From: an uncultured Microbacterium sp.
GTDB taxonomy: Bacteria > Actinomycetota > Actinomycetes > Actinomycetales > Microbacteriaceae
Direction: 5' to 3'
Length of the DNA: 26,720 bases
Assembly (NCBI RefSeq): GCF_943912325.1
Contig: NZ_CALTTX010000034.1
Location: 1-26,720 of the forward strand
Part shown: one piece after another, positions 21,310 through 26,720 of the stretch
How the letters are laid out: each line of letters opens with the position of its first letter
Position numbering within the stretch: position 1 is the stretch's first letter
Translations under genes and position numbers: made by a program
Notes under the pieces: generated by a model
Database searches by the model: none
Told to the model about the DNA's origin: nothing
The model's input: the letters and a program-made list of their open reading frames with translations, nothing else

Positions 21310-22365
21310 GTGACGCCGCAATCGCTGACGACGAGAACGCTCGATGAGGCCATTGCCGCGGCCGTCGCGCGGGTCGGCGAACGCGCGCGCACGCACGGCG
21401 GCGCGATGGCACGGCTCGGTGAGGCGCTCATCGAGGCGACGACGGGCGGCAAGCGCGTGCGGCCCGCCCTCGTCGTGCGCTCATGCGCGGCGTTCGGGGG
21501 CGATCCCGATGCGTCCGAGACGCTGCAGGTTGCGGCATCCTTCGAGCTTCTGCACACCGCGTTCTTGCTGCACGACGATGTCATCGATCACGACACGCTG
21601 CGCCGCGGGGTGCCGAACGTGTCGGCGCGCCTTGCGGCGTGGGCGAGTGAGCAGGGGGCGGATGCCGCGAGCGCGGCCGACCTCGGCGCGGCCGCCGCGA
21701 TCCTCGGGGGCGACCTGCTGCTCGCCGAGGCCCAACGCCTGATCCTGCGCACCCCGGTCGATGACGAACGCCTCGACGCACTCGCGGAACTCTTCTCGCA
21801 GTCCCTCGCCGTCACGGTCGCCGGAGAACTCGCCGATGTTGCGCACGCGGCCCTCGGGCAGCGCGCCGGGGCATCCGCGATTCTCACCGCGACGCACGAC
21901 AAGACGGCCGTGTATTCCTTCGCTGCGCCGCTGACTGCCGGCGCCGTGCTGGCGGGCGCGACCGCGACGCAGCGCACGACGATGCGCGCGTGCGGGAGCG
22001 ACCTCGGCCTCGCGTTCCAGCTCGTCGATGACCTCATCGGCGCCTTCGGTTCGCAACAGCAAGCGGGTAAAGAGCCCGGCGCCGACCTGCGCGAAGCGAA
22101 GCAGACGGCGCTCGTCGCCCTCGCGCGAGAGAGCGCGCAGTGGCCGGGCGTCCGCGACGCTCTTGCGCAAGCACACACAGGTCCGATCGCCGTGCGCGCG
22201 GCTCAAGAGGCCCTCGGCGCGTCGGGCGCGCGCGGCGATCTCGAAAAGCTCGCGCGCACGACACTCACCCGGGCGACGGCCCGCGCCAGCGAGGGCGACC
22301 TGCCCGACGCCGCGATCGCGCTCGTCGACGAGATTGCGGCGCTCGTCGAGGCGAGGATTCCGTGA
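21310..22365 (+). CDS. idsA: Geranylgeranyl diphosphate synthase (polyprenyl synthetase)
   Basis: Condenses isopentenyl and allylic diphosphates, here presumably to GGPP, the precursor of phytoene. 351 residues from GTG 21310. GGKRVRPAL (47-54) binds diphosphate. The first aspartate motif is DDVID (89-93, in FLLHDDVIDHDTLRRG). Downstream are GGDLLLAEA, THDKTAVYSF and the second motif LVDDLIGAFG, where DDxxG replaces the classic DDxxD, as is common in actinobacterial GGPP synthases. KEPGADLREAKQTALV follows. First gene of the carotenoid operon; its stop overlaps the crtB start (GTGA). Equivalent to crtE. Chain length cannot be proven from sequence. Confidence 0.93.
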   Translation: MTPQSLTTRTLDEAIAAAVARVGERARTHGGAMARLGEALIEATTGGKRVRPALVVRSCAAFGGDPDASETLQVAASFELLHTAFLLHDDVIDHDTLRRGVPNVSARLAAWASEQGADAASAADLGAAAAILGGDLLLAEAQRLILRTPVDDERLDALAELFSQSLAVTVAGELADVAHAALGQRAGASAILTATHDKTAVYSFAAPLTAGAVLAGATATQRTTMRACGSDLGLAFQLVDDLIGAFGSQQQAGKEPGADLREAKQTALVALARESAQWPGVRDALAQAHTGPIAVRAAQEALGASGARGDLEKLARTTLTRATARASEGDLPDAAIALVDEIAALVEARIP

Positions 22366-23312
22366 CCGCTCGCTCAGCCGAGACCGGTCTCGCGCTCTAC
22401 GACCGCGCCGCCGAAGCCGCGGCCCACCGGGTGATCGGACTGTATTCGACCTCGTTCGGGTGGGCGAGCACCCTGCTCGGCCGCCGCGTGCGGGGCGACG
22501 TGCGCAACGTCTATGCCCTCGTGCGCATCGCCGACGAGATCGTCGACGGCCCGGCGCGCGAAGCCGGCCTCTCCCCCGCCGAAGAGCTCGCGGCCCTCGA
22601 CGAGCTCGAGGCCGAGACCGCGCGCGCCGTCCGTACGGGATTCAGCGCCAACCTCGTCGTGCACGCATTCGCCGGTACGGCGCGTCGCTGCGGGATCGGC
22701 GATGACCTGACGGCTCCGTTTTTCGCATCAATGCGATCGGATGCTCTCGCCTCGGCTGCCGGCGTCGATTCCGCGGCTCCGCGCTCGCTCGATTCCGAGG
22801 CGCACGACGCGTACGTATACGGCAGCGCCGAGGTCGTCGGCCTCATGTGCCTGGCCGTTTTCGTGAACGCCGGATCGACCGCGCCGGGTGCGATCCCCGC
22901 AAACCTCACGGAGGGGGCGCGTCGGCTCGGCGCCGCATTCCAAGACATCAACTTCTTGCGTGACCTCACGACCGACCGCGACGGCCTCGGCCGCGACTAC
23001 CTCGGCCTCGAAGCGAGCGCGACGCCGGCCGAGCGCGCCCGCGCGTGGCACGACGTGCTTGATCGGATCGACGCCGACCTCGCCGCGGCGGCGCGCACGA
23101 TTCCTCTGCTCCCGCGCGACTCGCGCCGGGCCGTGACGGCAGCCGCGGCGCTGTTCGCCGAACTCGCGAAACGACTGCGCGCGGGCGGCGAGTCGTCGGA
23201 GCGCGTGCGCGTGCCGAACGGCCAGAAGATCGGCATCCTGATTCGCGCTCTGCTCGGCCGCCCGCTGCGGACGTCCGCCCAGGCAACCAGCCACGAAGGG
23301 ACCCACTCGTGA
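22362..23312 (+). CDS. crtB: Phytoene synthase
   Basis: Joins two GGPP head to head into 15-cis-phytoene. 316 residues from GTG 22362, coupled to idsA by a 4-bp overlap. The squalene/phytoene synthase signatures are STSFGWASTLL (29-39), first aspartate motif DEIVD (58-62, in YALVRIADEIVDG), YVYGSAEVVGLMCL (151-164) and second motif QDINFLRDLTTDRDGLGRDYL (194-214). The stop codon overlaps the crtI GTG (again GTGA). The chain ends with an arginine-rich segment and short polar tail. Confidence 0.95.
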   Translation: MTARSAETGLALYDRAAEAAAHRVIGLYSTSFGWASTLLGRRVRGDVRNVYALVRIADEIVDGPAREAGLSPAEELAALDELEAETARAVRTGFSANLVVHAFAGTARRCGIGDDLTAPFFASMRSDALASAAGVDSAAPRSLDSEAHDAYVYGSAEVVGLMCLAVFVNAGSTAPGAIPANLTEGARRLGAAFQDINFLRDLTTDRDGLGRDYLGLEASATPAERARAWHDVLDRIDADLAAAARTIPLLPRDSRRAVTAAAALFAELAKRLRAGGESSERVRVPNGQKIGILIRALLGRPLRTSAQATSHEGTHS

Positions 23313-25051
23313 AACCGAATCGTCGAGCGCGCGAACTCATCGGTGCTCGCGTCTCGATCGTCGGCGGCGGCGTCTCGGGGCTCGCCACGGCGGCGCTCCT
23401 CGCCGCGAACGGCTGCGACGTCGACGTCTTCGAAGCGCGCGACGAACTCGGCGGGCGCGCCGGATCGTGGGAACGCGACGGCTTCCGCTGGGACACCGGT
23501 CCGAGCTGGTACCTCATGCCCGAAGTCTTCGAACACTACTTTCGACTGCTCGGCACGAGCGCTGCGGAACAGCTCAAGCTGATCCCACTCGATCCGGCCT
23601 ATCGCGTGTACGTCGAGCAGGCGGGCGCCACACAGACCGGGAGCGCGACCACGACCACGACCGCGACCGCGACCGCGACCGACGAGCATCCAATCGACAT
23701 CCGCTCGGGCGCCGAGCACGCGACGGCGTTGTTCGAAAGCATCGAACCCGGTGCGGGAAGCACGCTCTCGGGCTATCTCGAGTCGGCACGCGAGGCCTAC
23801 GACCTCGCGGTCGGGCGGTTTCTCTACGACTCCTACGCGAGCACGCAGGGCCTGCGCGATCCCGCGCTCGTGAAGCGCCTTCCCGTGCTCGGGCCGCTGC
23901 TGACGGGAACCCTCGCGCGCTTCGTCGACCGCCGGTTCACCGATACGCGCCTCCGGCGAATCCTCGAGTACCCCGCCGTCTTCCTCGGCGGCTCGCCCTT
24001 CGGCGTGCCCGCGCTCTACCACCTGATGAGCCACCTCGACCTCGGCGACCGCGTGCTCTACCCGCAGGGCGGCTTCACGACGCTCGTGCGCTCACTCACG
24101 ACGCTCGCGCTCAAGCGCGGTGTGCGCATCCATACAGGCACGCCCGTCGTCGCGATCGAGACGGCGCGCGGCGCGGGTCGTGGAGCGCACGTGACGGGGG
24201 TGCGCGTGAGTGATCGGGATGCCTGGCGCGGCGCCACCCGCACGGTCCCGGCCGACATCGTGGTCGGCGCCGCCGACCTGCACCACGTCGAGCACGCCCT
24301 GCTGCCAGCACGCCTGCGCACGCACTCGGCACGCTCGTGGCGGAAGCGCACGCCGAGCCCGGGAGCGCTGCTGCTGTTGCTCGGGGTGCGCGGGGAGCTT
24401 CCCGAGCTCGCGCACCACACGCTGCTGTTCACCGACGGCTGGCGCGAGAATTTCGATCAGATCGACACACGCACCCCGCTTCCCGGGCTCGCCCCCGATC
24501 CCGCGTCGGTGTACGTCTGCCGGCCGAGCGCGAGCGATCCGAACGTCGCGCCCGCCGGCCACGAGAACCTGTTCGTGCTCGTGCCGATGCCCGCCGACGA
24601 GCACAGCGGTCGGGGCGGTGTCGACGGGACGGGCGACGAGCGCGTCGAGCAGGCGGCCGATCGCGTGATCGCGCAGATCAGCGCGTGGGCCGGCATTCCC
24701 GATCTTGCCGAGCGCGTCGTCGTGCGCCGTACGATCTCGCCCGAGGATTTCGCAACCGAGCTGCACACGTGGCGGGGCAACGCGCTGGGGCTCGCGCACA
24801 CGCTGCGCCAGAGCGCTATTTTTCGGCCGCGCAACGCTTCGGCGAAGGTCGACGGTCTGTACTTCGCGGGCGCCGACGTGCTGCCCGGAATCGGCCTGCC
24901 GCTGTGCCTGATCTCGGCCGAGCTCGTGCTCAAGCGCCTACGGGGCGACACCTCGGCGGGGCGCACCCCCGAGCCGGGTGAGACCGCGCCCGGCTCGACC
25001 GGCACGAGTGGGGAGTCGGATGCCTCGACTCCCGCCCCGGGGAATCCCTGA
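23309..25051 (+). CDS. crtI: Phytoene desaturase (CrtI type)
   Basis: FAD-dependent desaturase introducing four double bonds to give lycopene. 580 residues from GTG 23309. The dinucleotide fold VSIVGGGVSGLATAALLA is at 16-33, followed by FEARDELGGRAGSWERDG and DTGPSWYLMPE (62-72). FLGGSPFGVPALYHLMSHLDL and YPQGGFTTL lie in the middle. Near the C-terminus LYFAGADVLPGIGLPLCLISAELV is the membrane/FAD signature seen in C50-cluster CrtI proteins. Residues 113-124 are a Thr/Ala tract encoded by an in-frame ACCACG/ACCGCG repeat. A 35-residue Pro/Gly/Ser/Thr-rich tail follows the last helix. Its stop precedes the crtYe GTG by a single base. Confidence 0.95.
   Translation: MKPNRRARELIGARVSIVGGGVSGLATAALLAANGCDVDVFEARDELGGRAGSWERDGFRWDTGPSWYLMPEVFEHYFRLLGTSAAEQLKLIPLDPAYRVYVEQAGATQTGSATTTTTATATATDEHPIDIRSGAEHATALFESIEPGAGSTLSGYLESAREAYDLAVGRFLYDSYASTQGLRDPALVKRLPVLGPLLTGTLARFVDRRFTDTRLRRILEYPAVFLGGSPFGVPALYHLMSHLDLGDRVLYPQGGFTTLVRSLTTLALKRGVRIHTGTPVVAIETARGAGRGAHVTGVRVSDRDAWRGATRTVPADIVVGAADLHHVEHALLPARLRTHSARSWRKRTPSPGALLLLLGVRGELPELAHHTLLFTDGWRENFDQIDTRTPLPGLAPDPASVYVCRPSASDPNVAPAGHENLFVLVPMPADEHSGRGGVDGTGDERVEQAADRVIAQISAWAGIPDLAERVVVRRTISPEDFATELHTWRGNALGLAHTLRQSAIFRPRNASAKVDGLYFAGADVLPGIGLPLCLISAELVLKRLRGDTSAGRTPEPGETAPGSTGTSGESDASTPAPGNP
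23648..23680 (+). repeat. Hexanucleotide microsatellite inside crtI
   Basis: Two ACCACG units, then ACC GCG three times and a final ACC, reading Thr-Thr and Ala-Thr pairs (residues 114-124). Unit length is six, so slippage changes the protein by two residues without frameshift. Confidence 0.85.
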
Positions 25052-25052
25052 C

Positions 25053-25388
25053 GTGCCGGGACTCTACCTCGGCGCGATCGCGTTCTCGGCCCTCGGGATC
25101 GCCCTGATCGACCTGCGTTGGCGCCTCGTCGCGCGCGGTCACGGCGCGCGGTGGGTCATCGCGCTCGCGATCGGCGTGGCGTTCTTCGTCGTGTGGGACC
25201 TCGTGGGGATCGCCTCGGGAGTCTTCGTGCAGGGCGCGAGTCCCGCGTACATGGGGATCGAACTAGCGCCGCACCTGCCGCTCGAAGAGCTGTGCTTTCT
25301 CACGTTCCTGTCGTATCTCGCGCTCGTCGTTCATGCCGGAATGATGCGGATGCTCGAGGCCCGAACCGCACGCCGGGAGCGCTCATGA
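25053..25388 (+). CDS. crtYe: C50 carotenoid epsilon/gamma/beta-cyclase subunit (CrtYe type)
   Basis: One half of the heterodimeric lycopene/C50 cyclase. 111 residues with three hydrophobic helices (about 3-20, 32-50, 75-92) and the lycopene-cyclase-domain motif LPLEELCFLTFLSY (74-87), the P-x-E-E signature. GTG 25053 was chosen because the family opens with (M/V)PGLYLGA; an upstream in-frame ATG at 25020 overlapping crtI has a fair GGGGAG and is the alternative. Together with CrtYf it should cyclise the elongated carotenoid in the membrane. The 3' end overlaps crtYf by 4 bp (ATGA). Confidence 0.9.
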   Translation: MPGLYLGAIAFSALGIALIDLRWRLVARGHGARWVIALAIGVAFFVVWDLVGIASGVFVQGASPAYMGIELAPHLPLEELCFLTFLSYLALVVHAGMMRMLEARTARRERS

Positions 25389-25738
25389 CCTATGCGCTGC
25401 TGAACGTGCCGTTCCTGCTGGTCGCCGCGATCGTGACGGCTTTCAGCATGCGGCGCCCCGGTTTCCGGCAACGGCTCGCTGCGTCGGCTGTGACGACTCT
25501 CGTGCTCTGCGCCCTGACGGCGGTGTTCGACAACGTCATGATCGCGAGCTCGCTCTTCACCTACCCCGAAGAGCACCTCTCCGGCATCCGGATTGGCCTC
25601 GCCCCGATCGAAGACTTCACCTATCCGGTCGCCGCCGCGTTCCTGCTCCCCGCCGTTTTCGCGATGCTCCGACGCGGTGCGACCGCACCGACACGAACGC
25701 CACCCCACACCCCCGACCCCGAGGACGAGCCCGCATGA
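25385..25738 (+). CDS. crtYf: C50 carotenoid cyclase subunit (CrtYf type)
   Basis: Second half of the cyclase, 117 residues, with three hydrophobic helices (about 1-20, 32-52, 80-100) and the paired motif APIEDFTYPVAAAFLLP, matching the P-I-E-E/D-F signature of the family. FDNVMIASSLFTYPEEHLSGIRIG is typical of the CrtYf/CarR fold. The C-terminal ~20 residues are Pro/Thr-rich and unconserved. ATG 25385 overlaps the crtYe stop and its own stop overlaps crtEb (both ATGA), so the three are translationally coupled. The ring type (beta, gamma or epsilon) cannot be read from the sequence. Confidence 0.92.
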   Translation: MTYALLNVPFLLVAAIVTAFSMRRPGFRQRLAASAVTTLVLCALTAVFDNVMIASSLFTYPEEHLSGIRIGLAPIEDFTYPVAAAFLLPAVFAMLRRGATAPTRTPPHTPDPEDEPA

Positions 25739-26628
25739 CCGCCACCGAGTCCCCCGGCATCGGGCGGGTGCTGCGCACCCTCATCGTCTCGTCGCGCCCC
25801 GTCAGCTGGATCAACACCGCCTACCCGTTCGGCGCCGCGTACCTGCTGACGACGCGCGAGATCGATCTGACGCTCATTCTCGGGGTGATCTTCTTCCTCG
25901 TGCCCTACAACCTCGCGATGTACGGCATCAACGACGTCTTCGACTACGAGTCCGACCTGCGGAACCCCCGCAAGGGCGGCGCGCACGGCGCCGTGCTCGA
26001 CCGCTCGCTCCATCGCGCGACGCTGTGGGCCGCGGGACTGTCGTGCGCGCCCTTCGTCGTCTACCTCGTCATCGTCGGCTCGCCCCTGTCGTGGCTCGTG
26101 CTCGCAGCGAGCCTGTTCTTCGTCGTGTTCTATTCGGCGCCGCCGCTGCGCCTCAAAGAGCGACCCTTCGCCGATTCGCTCACGAGCGCGATCCACTTCT
26201 TCTCGCCCGCGGTCTACGGCCTCGTGCTCGCGGGAGCCGCGTGGACGCCCGGGCTCTGGCTCATCATCGCGGCGTTCTGCCTGTGGGGCATCGCCTCGCA
26301 CGCGTTCGGCGCCGTGCAAGACGTCGTGGCCGATCGCGAAGCGCAGATCTCGTCGATCGCGACGGTGCGTGGCGCCGCGTTCACGGTGCGGTTCGCGATC
26401 GGATGCTACGCGCTCGCGGGTCTCCTCATGCTCGGCACCCCCTGGCCCGGCCCCCTCGCCGCTGTGCTCGTCGTGCCCTACCTCGTCGCGATCTGGCCCT
26501 ACCGGAGCCTGCCCGATGCGCGCGCGACGGAGGCCACGCGGGGCTGGCGCGCCTTCTTGTGGCTCAACCAGTTCGCGGGCTTCGGCGTCACGCTTCTCTT
26601 GATCTGGTGGTGGCTGCTCACCGACTGA
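25735..26628 (+). CDS. crtEb: Lycopene elongase (UbiA-family prenyltransferase)
   Basis: Adds C5 prenyl units to both ends of lycopene, yielding flavuxanthin or a related C50 acyclic carotenoid. 297 residues with eight or nine membrane helices. The first aspartate motif is NDVFDYESD (66-74) within YGINDVFDYESDLRNPRKGG; the second is VQDVVADREAQISSIATV (about 191-208). Length and motifs fit actinobacterial CrtEb/LbtBC rather than menaquinone-pathway UbiA. Last gene of the operon, coupled to crtYf by ATGA and followed by a strong terminator. Confidence 0.95.
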   Translation: MTATESPGIGRVLRTLIVSSRPVSWINTAYPFGAAYLLTTREIDLTLILGVIFFLVPYNLAMYGINDVFDYESDLRNPRKGGAHGAVLDRSLHRATLWAAGLSCAPFVVYLVIVGSPLSWLVLAASLFFVVFYSAPPLRLKERPFADSLTSAIHFFSPAVYGLVLAGAAWTPGLWLIIAAFCLWGIASHAFGAVQDVVADREAQISSIATVRGAAFTVRFAIGCYALAGLLMLGTPWPGPLAAVLVVPYLVAIWPYRSLPDARATEATRGWRAFLWLNQFAGFGVTLLLIWWWLLTD

Positions 26629-26655
26629 GCACCCACGACTTGCCAGCCTCCAGAC

Positions 26656-26698
26656 GCGCGAGAGCCCCGCACCGACGTCCGGTGCGGGGCTCTCGCGC
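26656..26698 (+). terminator. Hairpin terminator of the carotenoid operon
   Basis: A perfect 19-bp stem (26656-26674 with 26680-26698) around the 5-nt loop ACGTC, 27 bp after the crtEb stop. No T-tract. The symmetry would also stop transcription coming from the right. After it only 22 bases remain, with nothing recognisable. Confidence 0.85.
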
Positions 26699-26720
26699 TC
26701 GAGGCGCCGGTGCTCAGGGC

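Noticed and set aside
19821..21347. 508-codon plus-strand open frame opposite recA
   Set aside because: Antisense shadow of recA extending into the intergenic region; no recognisable protein and no ribosome site.
1..26720. Search for CRISPR arrays, tRNA/rRNA genes, insertion sequences, phage or toxin-antitoxin genes
   Set aside because: No regularly spaced repeats, no tRNA-like cloverleaf, no transposase or terminal inverted repeats, and no small gene pair of that kind were seen by eye.

Overview
The window is a gene-dense, high-GC chromosomal segment (about 70% G+C by eye) from an actinobacterium, most likely of the family Microbacteriaceae. This rests on four things: the bifunctional PriA in the histidine block, the LysM-protein/lexA divergon, the recA-recX-miaB-miaA-dapF block, and a complete C50 carotenoid operon ending in a lycopene elongase. 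I see no rRNA or tRNA genes, insertion sequences, prophage or CRISPR array. Nearly everything is chromosomal housekeeping; the carotenoid operon is the main accessory trait.

Layout. 1-3203, minus strand: 5' part of a glutamate-type ABC transporter ATPase gene, a SpoU-family RNA methyltransferase with its own promoter, then the translation operon infC-rpmI-rplT closed by a strong hairpin. 3218-3643, plus: a DUF1844 protein divergent from infC. 3700-7845, minus: hisC-hisB-hisH-priA-sseB, without hisD or hisF. 7927-9457: a membrane LysM protein and lexA, divergently transcribed with LexA-box-like sites between them. 9618-11717, plus: an S9 prolyl-oligopeptidase-family peptidase. 11846-14153: hflX and an RsmC-like methyltransferase, divergent. 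14241-15551, plus: an MFS transporter whose 3' end overlaps dapF on the other strand by 61 bp. 15491-20900, minus: recA, recX, miaB, miaA, dapF. 21310-26628, plus: idsA-crtB-crtI-crtYe-crtYf-crtEb, followed by a 19-bp-stem terminator.

How the genes work together. IdsA makes GGPP, CrtB makes phytoene, CrtI desaturates it to lycopene, CrtEb adds C5 units, and the heterodimeric cyclase CrtYe/CrtYf closes the rings, giving a yellow C50 carotenoid of the decaprenoxanthin, sarcinaxanthin or C.p.450 type. RecA, LexA and the LysM protein (positioned like the SOS cell-division inhibitors ChiZ/DivS) form an SOS module. The histidine block supplies histidine and, through PriA, one tryptophan step.

Main points from the hunt. 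(1) Six genes carry a TANNNT -10 hexamer exactly 6 or 7 nt before an ATG/GTG, predicting leaderless transcripts. (2) infC appears to start at a rare ATC codon behind an AAGGAG. (3) Tandem repeats lie at gene junctions: 17 bp x4 across both stop codons of DUF1844/sseB, and 15 bp x5 between hisC and hisB. (4) There is an in-frame hexanucleotide tract in crtI. (5) GGATGCC/GGCATCC looks enriched on both strands. (6) LexA-like boxes lie upstream of recA, lexA and possibly the LysM gene. I found no convincing wholly new multi-gene system.
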